Positions 43,844-55,275 of a stretch of DNA of 64,000 nucleotides are shown here, piece after piece; the stretch's first letter is position 1, and every line of letters begins with the position of its first letter. The position numbers and the translations under genes were made by a program. The notes under the pieces were generated by a model. It was given only the letters and a program-made list of their open reading frames with translations, did no database searches and had not been told where the DNA came from. Origin of the DNA: Pleurostoma richardsiae (Eukaryota; Ascomycota; Sordariomycetes; Calosphaeriales; Pleurostomataceae); assembly GCA_030052745.1 (NCBI GenBank), contig JANBVO010000030.1:372001-436000 (forward strand). Reading direction: 5' to 3'.

Positions 43844-46800
43844 AGCGGTAACATTACTTAACACTGTTGCGCTATCTTCGTTAGACCTTGGCCCTGCGAC
43901 CCAGCTGTCTCCTTTATAGAAAGCAGTTCCCTTCTGATGACTATCGCACTAGGAGGAGTACGACGTCTGTCGAGAGACTCTCCTCTCTCTTATCCCGACG
44001 AAGGAGCTTCGCACTTTGTAACCGTGATGGTTTGACCTCTGCAAGGGTCTGCGGGATCTCGGAGTGTGCGGTATCTTGCAAGGTGACACCGCATGCCTGC
44101 GTTCCAGAACGTTTCCACGGTGAGTTCGGACGATTTCAGCTCCTTGTCGCAGCACCGCCGAGATAAAGTTTCGTAGTGAGCCCGGAAAGTCCAGACCCGC
44201 AAGACAAGCGGTTGTCATGTATATTGGCATACAGATGTCACGTCTTTATTTAGCCACATCCCATATTTCGCCAAGACGTTCTTGCTGTATGCCAGTATAA
44301 TTTGGTAGGTGAGACCTGTAGGCAGGAGGCTGAATGGTCTATAGGCCAAGATTCCTATCTTAGGCTGCCTGCATACGCCTTCGGTAGGATTGATTAGAGG
44401 TTGCCGTAGAAAAATGTAGACCCCAACGGAGAAAAAAACTTCAAGTTGCACACCTCATGAGTCCGAAACGGTTTCAAGCTTTCTGTCCGACCTCCACCAT
44501 ATGTAAGACTCGACTAACTCTATTTTCACAGCAGGTACGGCTCGTGCTAAACATGATTATGAAGACTGGACCAGATTTGTCACAGAAAACCGTAGATGAA
44601 GACGTCCCACGTCATGCTTAACACGTGGTGTCACTGAAGTGTTGCCATTTCGAGGCCGTAATTTGAGCGAGACGAAACGAAACAAACCGGAAAAGCATCT
44701 GAATCAGCCTGGGGCATTGGAGGGAGACGTCAGGTGGCTCTGGAAGGTATGCCATGCTTCATACAGCTGATGGGGCTGAGAAAACCACAGCCCTTCTTCA
44801 TGCCCTCGCCATCTGATCAAGAACAGCTACAGACATAACGCTGACTGAGCCAATGTCCTAAGCTAAAACACTGGTAACATTTGGAGATGCGTCTCGTTCG
44901 GAGTTGGCAGGAGTACGTGTTCAAATCTGTAGCAGTGGCATGATAAGATACCAGGAGATCGAGATTGAGTAGGTAGATGCACATGGAGCCCAAGCTGCGC
45001 AACTGCATACTCACATGTGATTTGATCACAACCGACTTCGTAACAGACCTCGATTTGCAGTTAGGAGAAACGAGCAATCCAGGCTGAGCGTGCCATAGCT
45101 AGGCGCCTAGTCGTGACGACGGCCTCGAACACTAGTTGAGCTCGATTAGTGCAATATGACGATCCCTGGATTCTGATATAGCTCCCCTGAGCGGCTCTCG
45201 GCATGTCCTCCCCGAGGTACGTATGCCAATCATTTTAACAGTTTCGCGAAAGCAAGCCGTTCCCGATTGAAAGCGGGTGCGATAATTACTCGTTCGTGGC
45301 ATTTCCTTCTGTCGAGACTCGCACGCTGTGCGGCTTGTGCGATGGAAGGAATTTGAGGCGTCTGGTAACCGGAGTCTCGACATTGCCCGGCCGCTGGGAC
45401 TTTCAGAAAGGGCTGATATCTTCTATTTGCAGAAGACTTCTGCGATATCAAGTGCCTAGATTTTCAATTGAGACTCCTGTCTAGCAGGTCTTCAGGCATG
45501 CTCGTCTTTGGTACCTCGTCCATACCACGATGTCATACTTCAAGGCCGAGAGCATTCTTCGATCAGCGACGATGTCGAGTCTGGCCCCCCTCGCTTAATG
45601 CTTAGTGCTCTACGGAGTGCGTATGGGTTACCGCATCTTGCTTAGTTTCAGCTGCTCCGCTGACTTGCATGGTCAAAGCGTGCCATGCAGAACATTTGTC
45701 CCACGATGCAGAATTGCAAGCTACGGGGCATGTGGGCAATTCAGGGGCTGCTTGAGAGCGCCTTCGATGAGCTACCGGGCCAGCACATTTGATCCGTGAA
45801 GATTCGGCGTCTAGCATTCTGACAGCTGTCAGGCATCTCTACACGGTATTACGGGCTACGCAGAACTGGATGTAGAATTTAGGTCACGTCGTCCGTCTCC
45901 TTCACCGCCACGATCTCCGGAAGGAGTACCCGACAAAGGAGTACCCGACGGAGTAATCCCGTCTGCCTTCCTCCTGGCGAACAGACCCGTAGCAATCAAT
46001 GCTTTCGCATTGTTCGCTGCAACTGTGAGCTTTCTCATGTCAGTGTCGAAGCCGGATCCCGTGATGTCAGACGCCTGCGCTTATCCTGGCCCTGCTGGGT
46101 ATCATGGCAGAGCGATGTATCCATACGTGATTACTGCCAGGGCCTGATCCCAATCCTGAAGCCGCACCCCTGGAATCAAGTGTGTCAATGGTAGCATCGC
46201 CTCCGCCGAGAATGTCGAGGTTTCTCGCAGTGGCTCCGCCGCTGAGGTAGTCCTCCATAGTGTACCTGACACTCCCGGAACCTTGCTTCGACATCTGCAC
46301 GCACGATCCGCCGGTCGGATACTCTGGTCCATACGGAATGCGGCCTCCTAAGTTTTGGTTCCTGTAGCGCCGTCGTGTCCTTGAGAAACGTGCTTACAGT
46401 CCTGCACTTCACCACTACCATGTAGGTGTGTGTAATTTTGCACAGACCGCGCACCTGTCAAATCCTATTTGTCTTCAATTGCTAATTGTCGGCCGATTTT
46501 CTCGGCCTCTCTTCACGTTTCACGGTTTTTCGCTATGGGATCCCCGGCCGGTTCCCTTACCAAGCCTTGGAAGCGGGGGAGGATTGTTCCAAATAGGTCA
46601 AGCTGGCATTGAAGCTGCTCTTTGCCCAGCTCGCCGGCGTTTTATTAGCTGCCACACCAAGAAGTTAGCAGCCTCTAGCAGCGACTGTGTTCTCGCTGGC
46701 GGTTCTAGACAGGCTGTAGCCATTTGCCGAGATGCGAGATAGAGGCTAGAAGCAGGGGTTTGCCACATGGCCCTACACTCGTTTGGGACATCTTTATCTC

Positions 46801-47039
46801 TGGGCGTGGCTCACGAGGATCAAACGCTGCAACCAAAGCTAATTTGACAGTTCCAGCCTCTTTGTTCCCCTGCTTCTCTCATATCTCACATCGCTCAAAA
46901 GCCTGGGGAAGCCCCGATGAATCGGTGAGAGATGTGACTGGCTTGAAGTCTGCCGTCGCACATCGCGTTTTTGCTTTTTCACCCTCGGGGCTCTCCTCTG
47001 TACTGTGCGCCGCTATTGTACGGACGAGTGAGCCGCTAA
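43844..47039. other. Long intergenic region
   Basis: About 3.2 kb between divergent membrane-protein genes. Apart from the doubtful minus-strand coding piece at 45856-46361, nothing is supportable. A local direct repeat, AAGGAGTACCCGACAAAGGAG-like, lies at 45917-45950 inside that piece. Confidence 0.55.
45856..46361 (-). CDS. Doubtful two-exon coding piece, perhaps a gene remnant
   Basis: Two minus-strand exons, 46361-46135 and 46079-45856, join in frame across a 55-nt intron with plausible sites and give about 150 residues (YGPEYPTGGSCVQMSKQGSG, TMEDYLSGGATARNLDILGG, DMRKLTVAANNAKALIATGL). Composition looks protein-like: a Gly-rich middle and helical distal part. No start codon with a credible upstream exon was found, so it may be the end of a longer gene, a fragment, or chance. 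No family recognised. Confidence 0.28.
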
Positions 47040-48701
47040 ATGGCTGGCTCGTCTGGGACAATGGCAACTTCACTGCTACCGCCCGACAGCGACACTCTCT
47101 CGCCAATTCCCGATTACCATAGGAGAGGTCTAATCTGCGTTGTCGTCTTCTCCTTCCTATCATTTGTTTCGACAACAGCATTGTTTCTCCATCTCACATA
47201 CAAGCTCGTACGCTGGCACATCAAGGTCAGGAGGCGATACAATGAGAAGAGGCGGAGGCAGCAGGGAGTCGACTTGTCGCTGGGGCTTGCCCAACGACAT
47301 TTCGGGAATCGAGCTGGATTACGGCAGGTCCAGACGACGGAGTCGGAGACAGCGAGGACTGCGGCGGCACTCAAACGGCCTCAACCAAACCAGTTCGTGA
47401 TACTCATCTACAATTTATTCCTTGCGGACATCCAACAGTCGATGGCCTTCCTGCTCAACACCGTATGGGTGAGCCAGAACTCCATTGAGGTCGGTACGAC
47501 GACTTGCTGGGCTCAAGGATGGTTTGTTTCTACCGGAGACCTGTCGTCTAGCATGTTCATAACCGCCATCGCCACTCATACATACATGACTGTGGCAAAG
47601 GGCTACAAGCCTCCACAGTGGGCATTGTACACTGCCATCGTGCTCATTTGGGCCTTTGTATACGTTGTGTCTCTCAGCGGCATTGCGAAGACAAAGAATG
47701 GCCAGGACGGTGGTGGCTACTATGTTCGAGCCGCAGCGTGGGTAAGTTGTGCTCACAATAGGTCAGTCAACTCAGGGCGCATGAAGTACTTACTGCAATG
47801 ACAGTGCTGGGTTAACGAGAAATATGAGAACCTCCGTCTCCTCAACCACTACCTCTTCATCTTCATCTCTCTCGCCGTGACTTCCATCCTCTATACCCTC
47901 ATCTTCTTCAGCATCCGCTCTGGGGCCCGGGCTGCGAACCCCCACGCCAACCCTGATCCCACCAATACCCCCAACCCAAAGTTGTCTCTCGAGATCCGCC
48001 CGGCTGTTCCTCCTCCTGTCCCCACCAGCACCCCGCCTGCCGCAAGCGGGCACCACCCGGGCTTCCTGGTTTACCCCATCATCTACGTCGTCTGCACGCT
48101 GCCCCTCTGTCTAGGCCGTATCGCCACCATGGCCGGAGCCAACGTGCCCATCGGTTACTTCTGCGCAGCAGGTGCTCTGATTGTATCCAATGGCTGGCTG
48201 GACGCTCTGCTGTGGGGCACCACGCGGAGGACCCTCGTTTTCGGCCCCGTCGACAACACCGACGCCCTCGGCCTCGACACTTTCACCTTCATGCGGACCC
48301 CGGCCGACCGGAGGTGGGGCAACATGGTATGGGTGCAGGGCGCCACCGACGGCATTGGCGACGAGCCGGTGTATTCGGATCGCGCGCCGGGCCGGAGGAC
48401 GAGATGGTGGAACCGGGCGCTCCGGATTTTCAGCGGAGGAGGAGGTGCAGGCGGGAGAGCGACGGCGAGGGAGGCTCACCGGCACGGTGGCCACCGCAGA
48501 ACGGGCGAGAGGAGCATCAGCCAAGAGTCACTGCGCGGGAGAACGGCCGGGAACAGCGATTTGGGGATGGCGATCCAGCTGGATACGGTGACGACGGTGG
48601 TGGTGGAAGTGGATGACGAGGGCAAGGACAGTCGGCCCCGGAGGCAGGAGAGTGCGCACTCGGTGAATGGGTCGGAGAAGAAGCTCTCATTTCAGGTCTG
48701 A
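47040..48701 (+). CDS. cAMP-receptor-like / Git3-like G-protein-coupled receptor
   Basis: A 532-residue seven-helix receptor from exons 47040-47741 and 47805-48701. Helix 1 is GLICVVVFSFLSFVSTTALF; then FVILIYNLFLADIQQSMAFL, a Cys in TTTCWAQGWFVSTGDLSSSM, FITAIATHTYMTVAKGYKPP, ALYTAIVLIWAFVYVVSLSG, CWVNEKYENLRLLNHYLFIF, and YPIIYVVCTLPLCLGRIATM. The LADIQQS and CWVNEKYENLR motifs are typical of fungal cAMP-receptor-like and Git3-related receptors that act through heterotrimeric G proteins, often in carbon sensing. Loop 3 holds a Pro/Asn-rich insert (HANPDPTNTPNP), and the cytoplasmic tail is long, basic and Ser-rich. The ligand is unknown. Confidence 0.88.
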
Positions 48702-51644
48702 AGAGCTTCGTGGGCGGACTTTTGCTCTTTGCTTTGGGTGTGCGAACACTCCATGATGCGTGCATGACTCCCGGGTTGGGCGGCCTTCTGTATCATTTCC
48801 AATACCCAGGCGGGCGAGGAGCGCGGACAGCGAGCGGCTGAGGAAATTCTGGATGGAATTAAGCGTGAATTGTCGTTACTTCTTGTGGTTGTTGTGCTGA
48901 CGGATGCGTATATATGAGCCTGGATGATGGGAGAAGGGCACGGCTCCCTCAGCTTACACCCACAAAAGACACTTGCGAATTTTGAGCCCACAACATCCTT
49001 CCCGGTCAGTTCTTGTATCATCCAGGGGCAGTTTGGCTGTCCCTGAAACATTGTTCAGTCATTTACGCGAGCGGTCACTCACCGCGTTGGGCTTCACTGC
49101 CCCCTTTCCTCTCACCGCCCTTCCAGGCCAGGGATTGTATGACGGTGGGTGCAGGTACCCGCCCCCATCTCGCCCAATAACATCTTGACACAGCACGACA
49201 AGATGGATGCCGGGGCCAGACCGCCATGCCCGTCCAGGTGAAGTCAAGCCTGCGCGAATGGCCTTCCAGCAGACGCTATTGGGTGGAGCATTGCCACCTA
49301 CTGTGCGGTGGCCGCGCCGCCGCGAGCCCGGAGCAGTGACCTGTCATCGCCGGCAGCATGTTGGGCTGAAATGACTGGACATGACACGCCCGGAACGGAC
49401 AATTTCTCGTGCGTTGGGGTGAATAGGGCTCTGCAAGATAAGATGGCCAAAACCTCCAATCTCGAATTCAGTTCTTTTCAACGTTTGGGTCCCCTTCCTT
49501 TACTCCTGGACGCGAAATCCTGTTGGGCAATATATTGGCTGCCATGACCTTCTTGTGCTCCTACTTTAGGCTCTCCCGCTTCTACATGATCCGCACAAGA
49601 CACGCCATTCCGAAGACAGACCTGCCCATAAGTCGTCAGCAACTCAGCCTTCAGCAACACGTTTCTCGAGATATTACGCCTTCGTCCCCGAAAATCCCAC
49701 CCAGTCCTCAGATATTCACTGCCATCAGCCGAAATGACTCGCACCGGTTACGATACCACTGGGGTCCAGAAGCCTCCCCCTAAGAAGTAACCACAGCAGT
49801 GTGCGTGGACGCCCCGACCTAGATCAACCTCGCAGATGTAAGCAAACTGGGATTACATGGCCACAACTGTCCTTGCTGATATCCAACTTTAGTTGCTATA
49901 GGTACCTAATGTGGATGTGATCTTTGCGATAGATATGGGCCTGGAAGCATCTGAAGCTTGTTTCCTCTGGTAGCCCTTACCGTGAGTTGTTCTTCCCCGT
50001 CACATACCTACTTATATCTGAGTTCCTGACCAGACAACCAGAGATACTTTCATAGCCTTCATGGCAGGGTCAGGCGAATAGGACGGCAATATCTTGAACC
50101 GGTCCCGTTGGTCTTCGTGGTATTACTGTCTTGTCGGCGTCGGCGTCTGGGAGTTATGGATGGAAAACGCTCTTCGAGGTCTCGGCTTTAGGGAGGGGCT
50201 ACTTCCTAATACGTGGTGCCAGCGTGACACTTCTTTGAATAGGCCCTTGATAGACAAGACAGGTCGACGGATGAGAAGCAGATGAGCTTTCGCAATTATG
50301 AATAATACAGACTTCTTCCGATAGAGATGACATGGCCAAATCGATCGTGGTGACTGCATGTGCTTTCCGGTTTTGTTGTAACAGCCAACCATCAATAGCG
50401 TTGGGTTCTAACTTGGAGCTCGTGGACCTGTGGGTTCCCTCAGATTGATAGCCATTAAATCCTCTGCATCAAATCACTTCGAGGTGTATTTGTTATACTT
50501 GCGCAGTGTGCAGAGTCCACAACTTAATACTCATTCCTTCTACTTATACAATTTAGCCGTGCCGCAGGGGTCATGGACCCTTGACAGGCTATAACCATAG
50601 CATTCGACATATGTGTTCTCCAACAGGCGTTTCTTCGGTCATCATGAGCCAGATTGTATTGTTTCCTACCGATGCGCCGCGCTGTCCCCAGTAGTCATGC
50701 GCAACAAAATGAGCCGCGCCCATGCTTGTCTACAGAATTGGACAGGCCACTTTGTAGACCATACTCCAATACCGGTGACTTTACTTATCCATTGGCCGAA
50801 GCCCGAAACTCCCCCGCCAAGAGGTAACCTTAAACCGACCTCCTCGCGGCGTATTAGCTCAGGGGTCCCACGGGGGTCCTTGTCCAATCCCCTCACATTC
50901 AATTCTATTTGGTTTAGTCCTACGGCAGATCCTAAACTCTGCATCTATGGGGAACAATTGTGCCGCCGTATAGGTGCAGCCGTTGCTTGCTGGCTGCGCT
51001 TGCGAGAACGAAGATGGCCACGGGCAAGAACGCGGAAAGCTAGCGCGTCCATTGTGAGGCACATATCCTTGCTATTAGTCTAAAGAACGATGGTTACAGT
51101 GAGAACCATACCCGTCGAATTGAAATATCTTGGGCTGCAACAAGGGTCTGCGCGCGGGAAAGATCTGGATGCCCAGAGTCCCTCACTTCAACTGATAGAA
51201 GTTTCCCAGTATCCCCGGGTCAGTCTGGACTGATCACTAATATCCCGACTACATCCAGTTACATGTTCTCGCAGGAGTTGCTGAGGAGATGATGTGAGCC
51301 GAGGCCTCCGTAAGACACAACGATTGGCCGACAATCAACAACGGCGTGACGACGCTCTACATCATTGCAGCAGTGATGGTACAACATCATCTTGTACACC
51401 CCTTCAAGGTCAAAGAGTTCATGGACCGGCCTATCGCGTTTTAGGCTGACAAATGAGAGGCCATCGCATGCTCACCAAAGACCATTGCGTGCTCACCGTC
51501 GACACCCATATCTGACAAATTCCACGGGTTGAACCCCGCATTCTTGGAGGTGGGTTGGGGATATATATGAAGGTCGGGGCACGTCGTTTCTTTGTTGGTG
51601 GAAGTGTACATACACGCATTAAACAACCTCGTCAGCTCGTGAAC
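48702..51644. other. Long intergenic region
   Basis: About 2.9 kb with no gene I can support. Scattered short frames on both strands show no family signature. The right end is the promoter of the AsaB-like gene. Confidence 0.6.
51561..51569 (+). promoter_or_regulatory. TATA box of the AsaB-like gene
   Basis: ATATATATG at 51561-51569, preceded by a GGGTTGGGG stretch, lies about 80 bases upstream of the start codon at 51645, the usual place for a fungal TATA element. Confidence 0.55.
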
Positions 51645-52698
51645 ATGGCCGCAGCCGCAGTCCAGCAACCTCCCTCTTCCGCCCACGGCACGTTCGTGGA
51701 GCCTCTTGCCTCCGGCAAGACAGACGCCAGCCATGACGTCGTAACCGTCCTCAACTACTATAAGGATCCGGGCGATGGGTCTCCTCCGGCTCCTGCTTAT
51801 GTCGGGTAAGGCACCTCGATAACTTATACCGACGCTATGCTGAATGAGACTCTAGGAAACCAGAGACATACGACCGCCCCTACATCACACAGGAGGTTGT
51901 GATCAAAGATATCAGCGGCCACGAGGATGATTACACTCTGGACAGCCATGGCTTCCGGATCTACAAGCACGAGAGCAAGGAGAAAGACTTTTTGGACGAC
52001 GAGAAGATCAAGGCGGAGTACTACCCCGAGACCGAGCAGCTGCTCAAGGATGCGTATGTTCCCTATGGTGCGAATCTCCCAGGACGAGGATCCTAATAGA
52101 ATGTCTTTCCAGCACGGGTGCTTCGCGCATTTTCATCTTCGACCACACCATTCGCCGCCAGACCAAGGACGAGCGTAGCGCAGGCGCGCAGCTGCGGGGC
52201 CCAGTACTCCGAGTGCACATTGACCAGTCATACTCTGCCTCTGAGAACAGAGTCTCCCACCATCTCCCCGATGAGGCAGACGAGCTCCTGAGGAAACGCT
52301 TTCAGATCATCAACGTGAGTGAGCCCACTGGAACTATGGTACGAATGAGCGGCTGACCTTGTCCTTTGCAGGTCTGGCGCCCCATAAAGACGATCTACAA
52401 GGACCCCCTGGCGGTTGCCGACGCCAACTCGGTCCCAGACTCGGACCTGGTCCCCACGGCCCTGATATACCCCGACAGGCGTGGCGAGACGTACAGCGTC
52501 AAGCCAAACCCGAACCACCGCTGGTACTTTAAGTATGCGCAGCGGCCGGACGAGGTGACTCTGATCAAGTGCTACGACTCGGTGAATGATGGGCGTCCCA
52601 GGCGAATCCCCCACTCTGCCTTTGTCAACCCCTCTGAGGAGGACAAGCCGCCCAGGGAGAGCATTGAAGTCAGGGCTCTTGTATTCTATGATGATTAG
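51645..52698 (+). CDS. AsaB/CmcJ-like protein (putative hydroxylase/desaturase)
   Basis: A 295-residue protein from exons 51645-51805, 51856-52053, 52113-52314 and 52372-52698. Family marks are VLNYYKDPGDGSPPAPAYVG, DYTLDSHGFRIYKHESKEKD, DATGASRIFIFDHTIRR, LRVHIDQSYSASENRV, FQIINVWRPIKTIYKDPLAV, and KYAQRPDEVTLIKCYDS. This is the CmcJ/AsaB/NvfI superfamily, annotated as methyltransferase, gibberellin desaturase-like or non-haem iron oxygenase-like; members tailor secondary metabolites. The H-I-D in RVHIDQSY would suit an iron-binding pair, which is an inference. Intron 2 restores DATGAS and uses a CCTAATA branch. An MFS transporter gene lies convergently 735 bases away. Substrate unknown. Confidence 0.9.
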
Positions 52699-53433
52699 CT
52701 AGCTCACCGGAAATGCGACCTGGCAGGCTAGGATGTCTCGTCTAGTCCCTACCCTCCCTGCCGACATCGGGAGAAATCAGGCTGTTATTTAACTCTTCTA
52801 GATAGCAACGAATCTTCGCTACAGAGATATCTGTGATGAGTTGAGAGACTAGACTCCTGAGAATAATTCACCAAGTAGTTGTGTATGTCTAACACCAAGA
52901 AAACGAAGGGGGACAAGTAGAGCAAGGTCGCCAGGGTGAAGGTAGGGAGTCCTTACTGACCTAGGATTTTGGCCCAGTGGGGAGGGAATGCCGTCTTGCA
53001 ACCATATCAGGGTTTATCAAGTTGGGGTGTGTCACAATCGCCCAGACCTATCCCTGGGCCGAGAGCCTGCTGGATCTCAGACCCGCTGCAAAGTTTGTGC
53101 CGGCTGCTTCATGATTCTACTCTCAGATCAGCGAGTTTTCTTTTCTTCTATTAGATGCCCATGCTTGACAGGCTAAGTATTTGTCGGAGAAAGATTCTAG
53201 CTTTATTCTAATGATTTGATGACAGTCAAAAGATCCTGGGTACGGGCGTATATGGGGAAAATACGGAACCCAGACCGGTCGTTACACATGCTCTCACGAC
53301 TTGAGAAAGAACGCGGTACAACGTTCTGGGCTCATAACATTTGTTCAATTGTCTTCCCTCGAGCCAAAGGCTGTAGAACTATCCCTTAGCTATTATGTCA
53401 TTGAATCCACGCTTTGATCGAATATTAATGAGG
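52699..53433. other. Intergenic between convergent genes
   Basis: About 735 bases; 3' UTRs only as far as can be seen. Confidence 0.6.
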
Positions 53434-55275
53434 CTATCGAGGATGGGAAGGCGGCTCGGCCGGGCTCCGTTCGTTTGTCTCAAGTCCCTCCTCAAGCTCT
53501 CCGTCACTGGGGGGTTCTACCTTCTTCGGCGGCAGATCGTCCCGCTTGAGGCCCCAACCACCACTCCAGCCTATCCAGCGTTTCTCGCGCGGACCTCGGG
53601 CCAGGCACACGACGAGGGCGAAGCCGAGGAAGCCAACTACCAGTCGGTCAGCAACAACCAAAGAGATACATACCAGATATGTGTATTGGACTTACTGCTG
53701 CAGCCCCCGCTCCACCGCCACCCGCCCTCAGCGTACAGCCTGTTACCGACAGCCGTTCCAGTCAACTGCCCGCAAAATGCACACACCATGTAAGCAGTGT
53801 TGATCCTGTTCCTAGCCTTTGGGTTGATGGTGTATATGGCGGATCGGTTGGCGATGTTAATCGCCTGGTTCCCCAGGTCTATCACGACGGCCATGATTAT
53901 TGGGCCGGCGACGGTAAAGGTTCCAATGAACGTGCCGATGATGACGCCCACGAGCTCAATCGAGATGCCAATCAAGTTCGAGTAAAGTGGCTGGATCTTG
54001 TCGATGACCCACCGGCTGTAGGCGGGGCCCCAACATATGATAAAAATGCCGATGAGGGCGAACAAGCCGATTACAAGAGAGCTATATGAATAGGGCGGAG
54101 ATGACAGAAGAAAGGAAAGCGTCGTCCAGTATGAGGTAAAGACGGCGCTCAGCGAGTAGCCCACGAGGCTGGCCTGAACGAGAAGCGGCTCGGTGAAGAT
54201 GAGGTACACGATACTCCAGAGCATGCTGAAGTAGTTGAGGCCTTCTGGGTTGAGGGAGGGATAATCCGGCATGAAGAAGTAGAGCAACACGACCACAACC
54301 CACTGTGCACCGAAGGAGAACCAGTAGATGTTCCGCCAGTCGGTGTAGTTTGCTACGATGCCAGAGAGAAGGCGAGCGACGAGCATCCCGAGAGACATGC
54401 CGGCTGCGACGATGGAGAGGGCGGTAGCCCGTCGGTGTGCCGGTGCAAGTCCTCCCACGAGCGGGAGCATTAGCTGGGGCGTGACGGTCATCACTCCGCA
54501 GATGAAGGATATGCCAATGAAGGCATTGAACGAATGCGTGAGACATAAGACGATCCACTGCTGAGTGTCAGCATAGCTGCAGTTGCAAAGGAACTTAGGG
54601 TGGTCTCCTTAGGTTCCCATAGAGCGGACGTACCAGTGTTGCAGTCAGACAGCATAGCAAAAGGATGAATGGTCGACGTCGGAATTTGTCTCCCAGGGGA
54701 CAGAGTAGCAGGAGTCCGCAGGCATAGCCTGCCTGCATCAGCGTCGCAACAGACGAAGCCCTTTCAAAGGATACGTCAAAGGTGTCTGCGATTCTGTTGA
54801 GGATGGGCTGGTTGTAATACAGGTTGGCAACCGTCATCATGGCAGCCTAGCAGAGAAGATCAGTTACGGATTCGGGGATGGCACCAAGCTGTCAGATGTG
54901 GTAAAATCAGCTTACTGCCGTGAAGAGGAAATTCAGAGCTAGGGTGAATTTAGGGGGGTTCTCCGGGTCGTATCGACATGTCTTCGGCGTGTACTCCCAA
55001 GCATCTCTGACCTTGCCGGCCAACATTCGAAGCCATCCTGCCTCATCTCCGATTGAACCATCGAGAGTGGCCGAGTCCGGGGTTGCGGCTGGCCCCTTTC
55101 CTCTGCTGATATCAGGCAAAGCCTCGCCAATCTCTGCCACTCTACTCCTGTTCTTCTCTTCGGCTGAGGAAATGCCGATGCCGACGCTGGAAGTGGTGTC
55201 CTCCAGTATTGACTCAATTACTTCTCCGTCGTCTGATGGCTTTTCCTCCTGGTCTTTGGCGTCTGCGGTGCCCAT
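53434..55275 (-). CDS. Major facilitator superfamily transporter
   Basis: A 545-residue transporter in four exons on the minus strand: 55275-54916, 54846-54634, 54557-53696 and 53636-53434. An acidic, Ser-rich cytoplasmic N-terminus of about 100 residues precedes ALNFLFTA. Helix 2 onward reads ATLMQAGYACGLLLLCPLGD followed by KFRRRPFI, the MFS loop 2-3 motif. VMTVTPQLMLPLVGGLAPAH, GMSLGMLVARLLSGIVANYT and DWRNIYWFSF are typical of the Bcr/drug-resistance-like fungal MFS clade. The C-terminal helices end GFALVVCLARGPREKRW, and the tail is cytoplasmic and acidic. A likely plasma-membrane exporter or solute carrier; substrate unknown. The last intron (53695-53637) restores GGCSIGFLGFALV. Confidence 0.93.

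Noticed and set aside
50613-51083. 156-codon plus-strand frame
   Set aside because: No motif, no splice partners, and an equally open frame on the other strand.
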